Shown: positions 44,818-54,026, counted from the stretch's first letter. The stretch is 64,000 bases of DNA from Gluconacetobacter tumulisoli (GCF_014174155.1 NZ_JABEQM010000012.1:36345-100344), one strand, 5' to 3'. Translations and numbers: made by a program. Notes: a model not told the origin generated them from the letters alone.

Positions 44818-45798
44818 ATGATCATCATCACCGGTGGGGCCGGGTTCATCGGCTCATGTCTGCAGGCGGCGCTTCGGGCGCGGGGCGAGGAAACGATCGT
44901 CGTCGACTGGCTGGGCGTCGGCGACAAATGGCGCAACGTCGCCCGTCACGCGCCCGACCGGTTGCTGGCGCCCGAGGCGCTGGACGATTTCCTGGCCACC
45001 CGGCCCTATGTCACCGCGATCTTTCATCTCGGGGCGATCAGCGAGACGACGGCCCGCGACGGCGATCTGGTCTGGCGGACCAATATCGACCTGTCGACGC
45101 GGCTGTGGGACTGGTGCGCACGGAACGGCGCGCGGTTCATCTATGCCTCGTCGGCGGCCACCTATGGCGCGGCCGACCAGCCGGAGCAGTTTTCCGACGA
45201 CCCGGCGGGGCTAGACGCTCTGCACCCGCTGAACCTGTACGGCTGGTCCAAGCACGTGTTCGACCGGCAGGTGACGGCGCGCGTGGCGCGCGGGGAGGTG
45301 GCCCCGCCGCAATGGGCGGGGTTGAAGTTCTTCAACGTCTACGGACCGAACGAGTATCACAAGGGCAAGATGATCTCGGTCGTGAAGGTGAAGTACGACG
45401 AGGTCAGCCAGGGCCTGCCGGCTCGGCTGTTCCGGTCGGAGGTCGCGGGGATGGCCGACGGGGCCCAGGCCCGGGATTTCATCTGGGTCGGCGACGTGGT
45501 GAACGTCCTGCTGTGGCTGCTGGACAGGCCGGATGTCAGCGGGCTGTTCAATTGCGGCACCGGGGTCGCGCGGACCTATCTGGACCTGGCGCATGCGGTG
45601 TGCGACGCCGCCGGCCAGTCGCGACGGGTGGATTTCATCGATATGCCTGACGCCCTGCGCGGCCAGTACCAGTCCTATACCCGGGCCGACATGACGCGTC
45701 TGCGCGCGGCGGGCTACACCCGGCCGTTCACGTCGCTGGAAGACGGGGTCCGACGCTATGTGCAGGATTATCTTGCCGCCGCGGACCCGTATCTCTGA
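44818..45798 (+). CDS. rfaD: ADP-L-glycero-D-manno-heptose-6-epimerase
   Basis: SDR-type epimerase of 326 residues that makes the heptose donor for the lipopolysaccharide core. Cofactor motif GGAGFIG at about 6-12, catalytic Tyr-x3-Lys in YGWSKHVFD near 141, and the family-specific KFFNVYGPNEYHKGKMISVV block near 170 are present. It implies that this organism builds a heptose-containing LPS core. It is transcribed away from ubiK and is followed by lgt. Confidence 0.94.
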   Translation: MIIITGGAGFIGSCLQAALRARGEETIVVDWLGVGDKWRNVARHAPDRLLAPEALDDFLATRPYVTAIFHLGAISETTARDGDLVWRTNIDLSTRLWDWCARNGARFIYASSAATYGAADQPEQFSDDPAGLDALHPLNLYGWSKHVFDRQVTARVARGEVAPPQWAGLKFFNVYGPNEYHKGKMISVVKVKYDEVSQGLPARLFRSEVAGMADGAQARDFIWVGDVVNVLLWLLDRPDVSGLFNCGTGVARTYLDLAHAVCDAAGQSRRVDFIDMPDALRGQYQSYTRADMTRLRAAGYTRPFTSLEDGVRRYVQDYLAAADPYL

Positions 45799-45855
45799 CG
45801 CGACGGACTACCTCCGACCGATCTCCCCCGACCTGATCCAGCAGAAAGACGCCGC

Positions 45856-46701
45856 ATGCTGCCCGTGCTGATATTCCCGCAATTCGATCCGGTCATGGTG
45901 CATGTCGGCCCGCTGGCGATCCGCTGGTACGCCGTGGCGTATATTGCCGCCCTGCTGATCGGCTGGCGGCTGGTGCGTCATCTGGTGGCGCTGGCGCCCC
46001 GGGCGGCGACGGCCCTGCAGGTCGACGATTTCCTGACCTGGGCAACGCTGGGCGTCGTGCTGGGCGGCCGGCTGGGCTATATCCTGTTCTACCAGCCGGG
46101 CGTCTATCTGGCGCATCCGCTGGCGGCCTTGCAGGTCTGGCATGGCGGCATGTCGTTCCATGGCGGGGCGCTGGGCGTCGTTATTGCCCTGGCATTGTTC
46201 AGCTGGCGCAACGGGCTCAGTTTCCTCGGCTTTTCCGACCGGGTGACCGTGGTGGTGCCGATGGGGCTGGGGCTGGGGCGGCTGGCCAATTTCATCAACG
46301 GCGAATTATGGGGGCGTCCGGCGCCGGCCAGCCTGCCCTGGGCGATGATCTTTCCCCAGGCGGGGCCGGAACCCCGCCATCCCTCCGAACTGTACGAGGC
46401 ACTGCTGGAGGGCGCGGTCCTGTTCACCGTGATGTGGCTGGTGTCGCGCCGGACGGCGGTCCGCGAACGGCCGGGCTTCCTGTCGGGCCTGTTCCTGTTC
46501 GGCTACGCCGTGGCACGCAGCATCTGCGAATTCTTCCGCGAGCCGGATTCGTTCATCGGCTTTCTGCCCTTCGGTACCACGATGGGGCAGGTGCTGTGCG
46601 TTCCCATGGCGATCGCAGGCGTGGCGCTGATGGCGCAGGCGATGACGCGCCCGCCCCGCCCGGTCCTGATGCCGGCCGACGCCGAGGCGGATGTCGCGTG
46701 A
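45856..46701 (+). CDS. lgt: Prolipoprotein diacylglyceryl transferase
   Basis: Integral membrane enzyme of 281 residues, seven helices, that attaches diacylglycerol to the lipobox cysteine. Family signature GRLANFINGELWGRP (about 140-154) is complete, and HGG in SFHGGALG near 102 matches the active-site region. Its stop overlaps the next gene's GTG start. It probably processes, among others, the lipoprotein encoded three genes downstream. Confidence 0.95.
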   Translation: MLPVLIFPQFDPVMVHVGPLAIRWYAVAYIAALLIGWRLVRHLVALAPRAATALQVDDFLTWATLGVVLGGRLGYILFYQPGVYLAHPLAALQVWHGGMSFHGGALGVVIALALFSWRNGLSFLGFSDRVTVVVPMGLGLGRLANFINGELWGRPAPASLPWAMIFPQAGPEPRHPSELYEALLEGAVLFTVMWLVSRRTAVRERPGFLSGLFLFGYAVARSICEFFREPDSFIGFLPFGTTMGQVLCVPMAIAGVALMAQAMTRPPRPVLMPADAEADVA

Positions 46702-47741
46702 CGGCAAGCGGGGGAGAACGTCTGGACCGCTTCATGGCGCGGGCCAACGCGGCCTATTACGCGCGGCGCGACCCGTTCGCCGATTTCGCGACCGCGCCCG
46801 AGATCTCGCAGATGTTCGGCGAAATCCTGGGCGCGTGGGTCGCGGTCACCTGGCAGGGGATGGGCCGTCCCGACCCCTTCCTGCTGGTCGAGGCCGGGCC
46901 GGGGCGCGGCACCCTGATGGCCGATATGCAGCGCCTGCTGGCCCGCGTGGCGCCCGATTGCCATGCGGCCGCGGCGATCCATCTGGTGGAAACCTCGCCG
47001 CGCCTGCGCGCCGTGCAGGCCGGGGCGCTGGACGGGCGGGGCGTGCGGCCAGTCGCCTGGCACGACCGGATCGAGGACGTGCCGGACGGTCCGACGATCC
47101 TGCTGGCCAACGAATTTCTCGATGCCCTGCCGATCCGCCAGTTCGTGCGGACCGCGGAGGGCTGGGACGAACGGTTCGTCCAGGGCATGGCCTTCGTGAC
47201 ACGGCCGGCGTCCGACCTGCCGCCGGGCGCACCGCTCGATCGCCCCCTGCCGCGGGGCGAGGTGCTGGAAGTCTGCGCCGATGCGCTGGGGGTGGCGCGC
47301 ACGATCGCGGCCCGCCTCCGCCGCGCGCCCGGCGTCGCGCTGTTCGTCGATTACGGCTATGACGGCGCGCTGTGGGGGGACACGCTGCAGGCCCTGCGCG
47401 ATCGAGAGCCCGCCTGGCCGCTGGCCGATCCCGGCCAGGCCGACCTGACCGCCCATGTCGATTTCGCGTGTTTCGCCGCCGCCGCCCGTGCCGCCGGGGC
47501 CGATATCCATGGCAGCGTGACGCAGGGCGCGCTGCTGACCGGACTGGGCCTGTTCGTCCGGGCCGAACAACTGGCCCGCGGCCGCCCGCCGGTCGAGGCC
47601 CATGCCATTCGCGATGCGGCGCAGCGCCTGGCCGCGCCGGATCGCATGGGGCGGCTATTCAAGGCGCTGGTCGTCGCCTCGCCCGGCCTGCCGCCCCCGC
47701 CGGGTTTCGCGCCGGCGTCGCATCAGGGAGCCATGCCATGA
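46698..47741 (+). CDS. SAM-dependent methyltransferase, MidA/NDUFAF7 family
   Basis: Protein of 347 residues of the NDUFAF7 (MidA) type, which in mitochondria methylates an arginine of complex I. The SAM-binding motif LLVEAGPGRGTLMADM is at about 60-75; further family motifs are LANEFLDALPIRQF near 137 and FVDYGYDGALWGDTLQAL near 215. GTG start at 46698 overlapping lgt, and ATGA overlap with pgeF downstream. The NDUFA12 gene elsewhere in the window makes a complex I link reasonable. Confidence 0.88.
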   Translation: MTASGGERLDRFMARANAAYYARRDPFADFATAPEISQMFGEILGAWVAVTWQGMGRPDPFLLVEAGPGRGTLMADMQRLLARVAPDCHAAAAIHLVETSPRLRAVQAGALDGRGVRPVAWHDRIEDVPDGPTILLANEFLDALPIRQFVRTAEGWDERFVQGMAFVTRPASDLPPGAPLDRPLPRGEVLEVCADALGVARTIAARLRRAPGVALFVDYGYDGALWGDTLQALRDREPAWPLADPGQADLTAHVDFACFAAAARAAGADIHGSVTQGALLTGLGLFVRAEQLARGRPPVEAHAIRDAAQRLAAPDRMGRLFKALVVASPGLPPPPGFAPASHQGAMP

Positions 47742-48550
47742 CCGATAACGGGATTCCGGACGAGTCGATCCTGCGCCACGCCCTGCTGGGCGACGCGCGG
47801 CATGGGTTTTTCACCCGGCGGGGCGGCGTGTCGCAGGGACCGTACGCCAGCCTGAACTGTTCTACCCGCTCGGGCGACGAAGCCGGGGCCCTGGCGGAGA
47901 ATCGGCGGCGGGTCGCCGCGACGATGGGGGTTGCGCCGGACAGGTTGCTGGGTGTGACGCAGGTCCATGGCGACGGCGTCGCGGTCATCGGGGCGGAGGA
48001 CGCGGTCTGGAGGCCGGGGGCCGGACCCGCGGCCGATGCGCTGGTCACCGATCGCGCGGACGTGGCGCTGGGGGTCATCACGGCCGATTGCGGGCCGGTG
48101 CTGTTCGCTGGCCCGGACGGCCGGGTGGTGGGCGCGGCCCATGCCGGCTGGCGTGGCGCGGTCGGCGGCGTGCTGGAGGCCACGGTGGCGGCGATGGCGG
48201 CTCTGGGGGCCGATCCCGCGGGCATCCGCGCCGTGGTCGGTCCCTGCATCGGGCAGGCCAGTTACGAGGTCGGACCGGACATGTGCGAGCAGGCGCTGGC
48301 CGCCGACGCCGGGGCCGCGCCGTTCTTCGCGCCGGGCCGCCGGGCAGCGCATTACCAGTTCGACCTGGCGGCCTATTGCGTCGCGCGGTTGCGACGGGCG
48401 GGGGTCGGCCATGCCACGGCGCTGGGCGTCGATACGCTGGCCGATCCCGACCGGTTCTTCAGCCATCGGCGGCGGACCCTGGCGGGGGGCGGCCCGATCG
48501 GACATCAGATTTCTGTCATCGCCCGACCCGGTGCTACAAGCGGCGCATGA
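47738..48550 (+). CDS. pgeF: Peptidoglycan editing factor PgeF (YfiH, multicopper polyphenol oxidase family)
   Basis: Cytosolic protein of 270 residues of the YfiH/PgeF family, which keeps serine-containing errors out of peptidoglycan stems. Metal-binding residues appear in GFFTRRGGVSQG, TQVHGDGV, ITADCGPVLF, AAHAGWRGAVGG and VGPCIGQASYEVG. It is coupled by ATGA to the MidA-type gene before and to the lipoprotein gene after. This lgt-MidA-pgeF order is common in alphaproteobacteria. Confidence 0.92.
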   Translation: MTDNGIPDESILRHALLGDARHGFFTRRGGVSQGPYASLNCSTRSGDEAGALAENRRRVAATMGVAPDRLLGVTQVHGDGVAVIGAEDAVWRPGAGPAADALVTDRADVALGVITADCGPVLFAGPDGRVVGAAHAGWRGAVGGVLEATVAAMAALGADPAGIRAVVGPCIGQASYEVGPDMCEQALAADAGAAPFFAPGRRAAHYQFDLAAYCVARLRRAGVGHATALGVDTLADPDRFFSHRRRTLAGGGPIGHQISVIARPGATSGA

Positions 48551-49494
48551 AACGCGCGCCTCTGCTCCATCGCACGGCCGGCCTGATCGGCGCGGCCGGC
48601 CTGTGCCTCCTGTCCGGATGTCTCGACGTGCCGCATCCTTTCCGCGATCCGGGGCGGGAAGGGCGGTCGCTGGCCCTGAATCCGCCGCCGTCGCGCCTGG
48701 CGGTGCCGGTGCCGCCCGTTGCCCTGCTGGGTGACGCCGCCGCCCGGGAATGGAGCCGGGACATTGTCGCCGCCCTGCTGGACCAGTCCGTGCCCGCCGT
48801 GGCGCAGCCGGCGCGCAAGGGTGACTGGTGGTTGCGGCTGGGGGCCGTGACTCGCGGCGGGCAGGTGGTGCCGATCTACAGCGTGATCACGCCCGCCGGA
48901 ATCGTCCGCAGCACGGACGAGGGGGCGGGCATTCCCGCCGCGGCCTGGGCCGGCGGCGATCCTGAGATGCTGAAGAGCGTGGCGCAGCAGGCGGCATCGG
49001 GCATCGCACGCGCGTTGACCGGGATCCAGGCCGACCAGATGGACCACGATCCGCACAGCCTGAAGCACCGGGCGGCACGGATCTATTTCGCCGGGGTGAC
49101 CGGCGCGCCGGGCGATGGCGACGTCGCGCTGGCGCAGGCCTTCAGCGCGTCGCTCCGCGATGCCGAGGACGCCATCCAGAATACGCCGCGCGATGCCGAT
49201 TTTTCCGTGTCCTGCAAGGTGACGGTGACGGACGGGCTGCCCGGAACCACCGGCCATCCGCAGCAGCATCTCCAGCTTGTCTGGCGGGTGGTGGACGCGG
49301 CGGGCAAGGAGGCCGGGGCGGCGACGCAACTGCATGATATCGATGCCCATGCGCTGGACGGGCATTGGGGCGACGTCGCCGTCGCCGCGGCGCAGGAGGC
49401 CGCGGGCGGCGTTCGACAGGTGGTCTCGCGCTATTCCGGACGCGATAACGTGCCGTTGCCCCCGGGCGCGCCTGTGGCGGTTCCGCCACGTTAG
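48547..49494 (+). CDS. Putative lipoprotein
   Basis: Protein of 315 residues with a basic N-terminus, hydrophobic core and lipobox LLSGC, so it should be lipid-modified at Cys25 or thereabouts by Lgt. The mature part contains a Val-Pro-rich region (RLAVPVPPVALLGD) and an Ala-rich helical domain, with no domain I can name. It is coupled by ATGA to pgeF and is the last gene of the lgt operon. Confidence 0.8.
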   Translation: MKRAPLLHRTAGLIGAAGLCLLSGCLDVPHPFRDPGREGRSLALNPPPSRLAVPVPPVALLGDAAAREWSRDIVAALLDQSVPAVAQPARKGDWWLRLGAVTRGGQVVPIYSVITPAGIVRSTDEGAGIPAAAWAGGDPEMLKSVAQQAASGIARALTGIQADQMDHDPHSLKHRAARIYFAGVTGAPGDGDVALAQAFSASLRDAEDAIQNTPRDADFSVSCKVTVTDGLPGTTGHPQQHLQLVWRVVDAAGKEAGAATQLHDIDAHALDGHWGDVAVAAAQEAAGGVRQVVSRYSGRDNVPLPPGAPVAVPPR

Positions 49495-49620
49495 GCCGAC
49501 GCAAATGCGGCCGTCGCCGCCGACATGGCCGGCCATTGCGCGAGATGGATGACAGGGCCGGGCGCGATTGCTAGAACCCGCGCGCTATCCCACGAGATCG
49601 CCGCCCGGGAGCGTCACCAG

Positions 49621-50601
49621 ATGAAGATCGTCGCCTGCAACAGCAACCTGCCTCTGGCCGAGAAGGTTGCGTCCGAGTTGCGCATGCCGCTGTGCAACGT
49701 TTCGGTTCGCCGCTTTGCCGATATGGAGGTCTTCGTCGAAATCCACGAGAACGTCCGCGGCGAGGACATATTCGTAATCCAGAGCACCTGCTCGCCCACC
49801 AACGACAATCTGATGGAACTGCTGATCATGCTGGACGCGCTGCGGCGCGCTTCGGCACGGCGCGTCACGGCGGTGATGCCCTATTTCGGCTATGCGCGGC
49901 AGGATCGCAAGTCCGGCTCCCGTACGCCCATCAGCGCCAAGCTGGTCGCCAACCTGCTGGTCGAAGCCGGGGCGAACCGGATCCTGACGATGGACCTGCA
50001 TGCGATGCAGATCCAGGGCTTCTTCGACATTCCGGTCGACAATCTCTATGCCGCGCCGCTGTTCACCCGCGATATCAAGGGGCGCATGGGCCAGGGCGGA
50101 TTGTCGTACGCCGCGCCGCCGATGTCGATTCCCGGAGGGGATCAGAACCTGATGATCGTCTCGCCCGACGTCGGGGGCGTGGTGCGCGCCCGTCAACTGG
50201 CGCAGCGGCTGAACGTCGACCTGGCGATCATCGACAAGCGGCGCGAACGCGCGGGCGTGTCCGAGGTCATGAACGTCATCGGCGACGTGCGCGGCCGCTA
50301 TTGCGTCATGGTCGACGACATCGTCGACAGCGGCGGGTCGCTGTGCAACGCGGCGACCGCGCTGATGAAGGAAGGGGCCACGGCGGTCGAGGCCTACGTC
50401 ACCCACGGTGTGCTGACCGGCGGCGCGGTGAAGCGGATCGCGGATTCGCCGATCGGCATGCTGACCCTGACCGACAGCATCGCGGCGACCGACGCCGTGG
50501 CCAACGCCACCAATATCCGCCAGATCAGCACCGCGAACCTGCTCTCGCGCGCGATGCGCGCGGTCTCGGACGAAAGTTCGGTCTCCTCGCTGTTCGATTG
50601 A
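49621..50601 (+). CDS. prs: Ribose-phosphate pyrophosphokinase
   Basis: PRPP synthase of 326 residues, central to nucleotide, histidine and NAD synthesis. It has the class I blocks: [37 protein letters not shown], the [11 protein letters not shown] loop and the PRPP-binding [12 protein letters not shown] motif near 235. An extra segment of about 15-20 residues (around 156-175, [17 protein letters not shown]) is inserted before the SPDVGG loop compared with E. coli Prs. The start at 49621 matches the family N-terminus. Confidence 0.95.
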   Translation: MKIVACNSNLPLAEKVASELRMPLCNVSVRRFADMEVFVEIHENVRGEDIFVIQSTCSPTNDNLMELLIMLDALRRASARRVTAVMPYFGYARQDRKSGSRTPISAKLVANLLVEAGANRILTMDLHAMQIQGFFDIPVDNLYAAPLFTRDIKGRMGQGGLSYAAPPMSIPGGDQNLMIVSPDVGGVVRARQLAQRLNVDLAIIDKRRERAGVSEVMNVIGDVRGRYCVMVDDIVDSGGSLCNAATALMKEGATAVEAYVTHGVLTGGAVKRIADSPIGMLTLTDSIAATDAVANATNIRQISTANLLSRAMRAVSDESSVSSLFD

Positions 50602-50618
50602 CGCGTCCTGTTCCCCGT

Positions 50619-50669
50619 CCAGGGGCGTCGTCCCTGGATCCCATCAAAACCATTTTCTTTGAAATCCGG
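50619..50669 (+). repeat. Hairpin plus CTTTGAAATCCGG repeat (family R2)
   Basis: CCAGGG-type hairpin at 50619-50637, then ATCCCATCAAA and CTTTGAAATCCGG at 50657-50669. It has the same layout as the element at 40040-40088. It lies directly after prs and may terminate its transcript. Confidence 0.6.
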
Positions 50670-50775
50670 TCGCTAGCCGGCCGGGGCGCGGAACAATATC
50701 CGCGACCCTGGGCAGGCGGCTTTTCAAACGGGCAGAAAACAGTTTCCTTAAGGCGAACCGGAAAGGAACCGCCCC

Positions 50776-51384
50776 ATGACCGACCTGATCGCCCGCCCGT
50801 ACTGGTATCTTCGCCATGGCGAGACGGACTGGAACGCCGAGGGGCGGTCCCAGGGCCGGTCGGACATTCCCCTGAACGCGCGCGGTATCGCACAGGCCGA
50901 AGCCGCCGGTGCCCTGTTGTCCGGGCATGAGGATGTGCACATGCCGGTGGCCCGCATCGTGTCCTCGCCTCTGATCCGGGCGCTGCGCACCGCGCAGATC
51001 GTGGCCCAGGCAATGACCGCCCCTGGTGCGGCCCCCTTGCCGGTGGCGGTGGACGAGGGCTTGCAGGAGGTCTGCTTCGGCGAGCAGGAAGGCCAGCCGA
51101 TGGGTCATTGGTATGACAGCTGGATCGCGGGGGAATACACCCCGAAGGGAGCCGAACCGTTCGCCGAACTGCGCGCGCGCGCAGTCGCCGCCGTCAACCG
51201 CGCCCTGGACGGAAACGGCGTGGCGCTGATCGTGTGCCACGGCGCGATGTTCCGCGCCCTGCGGTCGGCGATGGGGCTGCCGCCGAACGTGCGCCTGCCC
51301 AATGCGGTGCCGCTCTGGGTCGCGCCGCGCGCGGGGGGGGCGGACGGCGACGGGGCGGAATGGGGCCTGTCCCCGCTAGGCTGA
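50776..51384 (+). CDS. Histidine phosphatase family protein (phosphoglycerate mutase-like)
   Basis: Protein of 202 residues with the RHGETDWNAEGRSQGRSD motif near residue 14, in which the His is phosphorylated during catalysis. The second catalytic His lies in VCHGAMFRAL near 153. It could be a 2,3-bisphosphoglycerate-dependent or sugar/nucleotide phosphatase, such as an alpha-ribazole phosphatase; the family does not settle the substrate. It sits between prs and rplY with separate intergenic regions on each side. Confidence 0.88.
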   Translation: MTDLIARPYWYLRHGETDWNAEGRSQGRSDIPLNARGIAQAEAAGALLSGHEDVHMPVARIVSSPLIRALRTAQIVAQAMTAPGAAPLPVAVDEGLQEVCFGEQEGQPMGHWYDSWIAGEYTPKGAEPFAELRARAVAAVNRALDGNGVALIVCHGAMFRALRSAMGLPPNVRLPNAVPLWVAPRAGGADGDGAEWGLSPLG

Positions 51385-51394
51385 TTCCCGTCAG

Positions 51395-51430
51395 TCGGGG
51401 CCTGCCCGAACCCGGCAAGGGCCTCGCCCC
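51395..51430 (-). repeat. Double-hairpin intergenic repeat, partly degraded (family R1)
   Basis: TCGGG-gcctg-CCCGA, ACCCG linker, then GCAAGGGC-ctc-GCCC where the outer pairs of the second stem are lost. It closely resembles the copies at 19389 and 30235 but lies between two genes on the same strand, the phosphatase gene and rplY. Confidence 0.6.
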
Positions 51431-51484
51431 ACGCCGGGCGGCCGAAAAATTTGCGTCGGAACCGGTTTTCCATTAAAGGCCCCC

Positions 51485-51517
51485 GCACGCGCGGGCACCC
51501 CTGGAGGCCCGCGTGCT
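51485..51517 (+). promoter_or_regulatory. Leader hairpin before rplY
   Basis: GCACGCG-cg-GGC pairs with GCCCGCGTGC across about ten bases, with a two-base bulge. It lies about 20 bases before the GTG at 51537. It may be a transcript leader structure affecting rplY translation, or a leftover terminator. Confidence 0.35.
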
Positions 51518-51536
51518 TGGTTTTCAGGAGCAGACA

Positions 51537-52151
51537 GTGACCCAATTCACGAAACTTGAGGCTTCTTCGCGCGCGAAGGCTGGTAAGGGGGCAGCGCGTG
51601 CGACGAGGCGTGACGGTCAGGTACCGGCCGTTATCTATGGTGCGAAGCAGGAACCGACCCTGATCGCGCTGGACCCCCGCCTGGTGGTGCGCGAAATGCA
51701 CAAGGCCGGCTGGCGTTCGCGGGTGTACGACATCACCGTCGACGGTGCGTCGTCCCACGCCCTGATGCGCGAGATACAGTTGCATCCGGTCACCGACCAG
51801 CCGATCCATGTCGATTTCCAGCGCCTTGCCGCCGGCGAGCGCATGCATGTCGAAGTGCAGATCGTCTTCACGGGCGAGGACAAGTCCCCCGGCATCAAGC
51901 GCGGCGGCGTGCTGAACATCGTTCGCCATACGGTGGATGTCAGCGTCGATCCGGCCAACATGCCTTCTTCGTTCACGGTCGACCTGTCGCAGCTGGACAT
52001 TCACGACAACGTCCGCTGGAACGACCTGCAGGGCACGGAAAACGTGACGCCGATCCTGCAGATCCCGAACTTCGTGATCGCTACCGTTGCCGCGCCGAGC
52101 GTCGACGAAGCGGCCGAGGCCCCGGCGGCTGCGGCCCCGGCGAAGAAGTAA
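51537..52151 (+). CDS. rplY: 50S ribosomal protein L25 (TL5/CTC long form)
   Basis: Ribosomal protein of 204 residues in the long TL5/CTC form: an L25 domain binding 5S rRNA (about 1-95, [27 protein letters not shown], split) and a C-terminal beta domain (about 96-190). The tail is Ala/Pro-rich. I prefer GTG 51537, with an aggag site seven bases before it and a family-like N-terminus; GTG 51513 is also in frame with a ggagg upstream. It is followed by pth and ychF, a typical order in alphaproteobacteria. Confidence 0.94.
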   Translation: MTQFTKLEASSRAKAGKGAARATRRDGQVPAVIYGAKQEPTLIALDPRLVVREMHKAGWRSRVYDITVDGASSHALMREIQLHPVTDQPIHVDFQRLAAGERMHVEVQIVFTGEDKSPGIKRGGVLNIVRHTVDVSVDPANMPSSFTVDLSQLDIHDNVRWNDLQGTENVTPILQIPNFVIATVAAPSVDEAAEAPAAAAPAKK

Positions 52152-52190
52152 TCCCGAGACCGGATACGGCCATACGACAGGGAATACGGC

Positions 52191-52769
52191 ATGCTGCTCT
52201 GGACCGGGCTCGGAAATCCTGAGCCGGGGATGAGCCGGCACCGGCACAATGTCGGTTTCATGGCCGTCGACCGGATTGCCGCCCGCCATGGCTTCGCGCC
52301 ATGGCGGAAGCGGTTCCGGGGCGAGGTGGCCGAAGGACGGGTAGGGCGGCACAAGGTGCTGCTGCTCAAGCCCATGACCTACATGAACCTCTCGGGTGAG
52401 AGCGTTCAGCAAGCCGCCGCCTTCTACAAGATTCCCATCGAATCCATTACCGCCTTCCACGACGAGCTCGACCTGGCGCCCGGTCGGGTGCGAGTGAAGC
52501 GGGGCGGGGGCGCCGCCGGCCATAACGGCCTGCGTTCGATGGACCGGATGCTGGGCGGCCAGGATTACTGGCGCGTCCGTATCGGAATCGGGCACCCTGG
52601 CGCGCGCGACCGCGTGACGGGCCACGTGCTGGGCGATTTCGCGAAAAGCGACCAGGACTGGCTGGAGCGCATGCTCGATGCCATGTCCGACACGGCGCCG
52701 GTCCTGGCGGACGGGCAGCCCGAACTGTTCATGACGAAAATGGCCTTGCTGGCCGGGGAGAAGGGCTGA
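52191..52769 (+). CDS. pth: Peptidyl-tRNA hydrolase
   Basis: Enzyme of 192 residues that recycles peptidyl-tRNA. Characteristic blocks: WTGLGNPEPGMSRHRHNVGFM with the catalytic His (His20 region), KPMTYMNLSGESVQ, DELDLAPGRVRVKRGGGAAGHNGLRS with the conserved Asn, and RIGIGHPG. The stop overlaps the ychF start in TGATG, which couples the two. Confidence 0.96.
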   Translation: MLLWTGLGNPEPGMSRHRHNVGFMAVDRIAARHGFAPWRKRFRGEVAEGRVGRHKVLLLKPMTYMNLSGESVQQAAAFYKIPIESITAFHDELDLAPGRVRVKRGGGAAGHNGLRSMDRMLGGQDYWRVRIGIGHPGARDRVTGHVLGDFAKSDQDWLERMLDAMSDTAPVLADGQPELFMTKMALLAGEKG

Positions 52770-53863
52770 TGGGGTTCAATTGCGGCATCGTGGGCCTGCC
52801 GAATGTCGGCAAGTCGACCCTGTTCAACGCCCTGACCGAAACCGCGTCGGCCCAGGCCGCGAACTATCCGTTCTGCACCATAGAGCCGAACGTGGGCCGG
52901 GTCGCGGTGCCCGACCCCCGGTTGGAGGCGCTGGCTGCGATCGGCAAGTCGCAGAAGATCCTGCCGACCAGCCTGGAGTTCGTCGATATCGCGGGCCTTG
53001 TGCGCGGTGCATCGCGCGGCGAGGGGCTGGGCAACCAGTTCCTGGCCAACATCCGCGAGGTCGATGCGATTATCCACGTCCTGCGCTGCTTCGAGGATGA
53101 CGACATCACCCATGTCGAGGGCGGGATCGACCCGATCCGCGATGCGGAGATCATCGAGACCGAACTGATGCTGGCCGACCTGGAATCGCTGGAAAAGCGG
53201 ATCGTGGCCCTGCAGAAGAAGGCCAAGGGCAACGACCGCGACGCCGCCGCCCAGGTCGCGCTGATGGAGCCGCTGATCGAGGTCCTGCGCGAGGGGCGAC
53301 CCGCCCGCCAGGCGATTCCGGCGGGGCAGGAAGAGGCCGTGCGCCGCCTGCAGCTGATGACCAGCAAGCCGGTCCTGTATGTCTGCAATGTCGAGGAGGC
53401 GTCGGCCGCCAAAGGCAATGCGTGGTCCGAGCGCGTGCGCGCCCGCGCCGAGGCCGAGGGCGCCATCGCCGTCGTCGTGTCAGCGGCGATCGAGGCAGAG
53501 GTCAGCCAGCTGGGTCCCGACGACCGCAAGGAATTCCTCGACGGGCTGGGTCTTGCCGACAGCGGCCTCGATCGCGTGATCGCGGCGGGCTATCGCCTGT
53601 TGGGCCTGCGGACCTATTTCACCGTCGGGCCGAAGGAAACCCGTGCCTGGACGATCACGGCCGGCACCCGCGCGCCCCAGGCCGCGGCGGTGATCCATAA
53701 CGATTTCGAGCGCGGATTCATCGCTTGCGAGACCGTCGCCTATGACGATTACGTCCGCTACCAGGGCGAGGCCGGCGCCAAGGAGGCCGGCAAGCTGCGG
53801 ATCGAAGGCCGCGACTATGTCGTGCAGGATGGTGACGTTCTCCTCTTCCGTTTCAACGTCTGA
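52769..53863 (+). CDS. ychF: Redox-regulated GTPase/ATPase YchF
   Basis: Obg-family P-loop protein of 364 residues that prefers ATP. Walker A is GLPNVGKSTLFNALT at 8-22, the DxxG switch is DIAGLVRGASRGEGLGNQFLANIR, and the TGS domain is at about 280-360. The ATP-specific NVEEAS-type motif lies near 210 (CNVEEASA). Full-length and intact. Followed by an intergenic double hairpin. Confidence 0.96.
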   Translation: MGFNCGIVGLPNVGKSTLFNALTETASAQAANYPFCTIEPNVGRVAVPDPRLEALAAIGKSQKILPTSLEFVDIAGLVRGASRGEGLGNQFLANIREVDAIIHVLRCFEDDDITHVEGGIDPIRDAEIIETELMLADLESLEKRIVALQKKAKGNDRDAAAQVALMEPLIEVLREGRPARQAIPAGQEEAVRRLQLMTSKPVLYVCNVEEASAAKGNAWSERVRARAEAEGAIAVVVSAAIEAEVSQLGPDDRKEFLDGLGLADSGLDRVIAAGYRLLGLRTYFTVGPKETRAWTITAGTRAPQAAAVIHNDFERGFIACETVAYDDYVRYQGEAGAKEAGKLRIEGRDYVVQDGDVLLFRFNV

Positions 53864-53980
53864 AAGAGGGGCTGGACCGGCGTCCCGTTGGCGATCCGAC
53901 GCGAGTTTCCAGCGCTCCGGTGCTCGGAACAACAGGCCACCTGTCCAGTCCCTTTTCGGTGACTTCGATGCCCGGGGTTT

Positions 53981-54026
53981 GCAAAGGGCGACCGCCCTTT
54001 GCCGGGGATTGGGACAGCGTCCCAAT
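53981..54026 (+). repeat. Double-hairpin intergenic element (R1-like architecture)
   Basis: GCAAAGGGCG-ac-CGCCCTTTGC, a CGGGG linker, then ATTGGGAC-agc-GTCCCAAT, both stems perfect. The order is that of R1, with different arm sequences. It lies between ychF and proA and probably terminates the ychF transcript. Confidence 0.55.
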
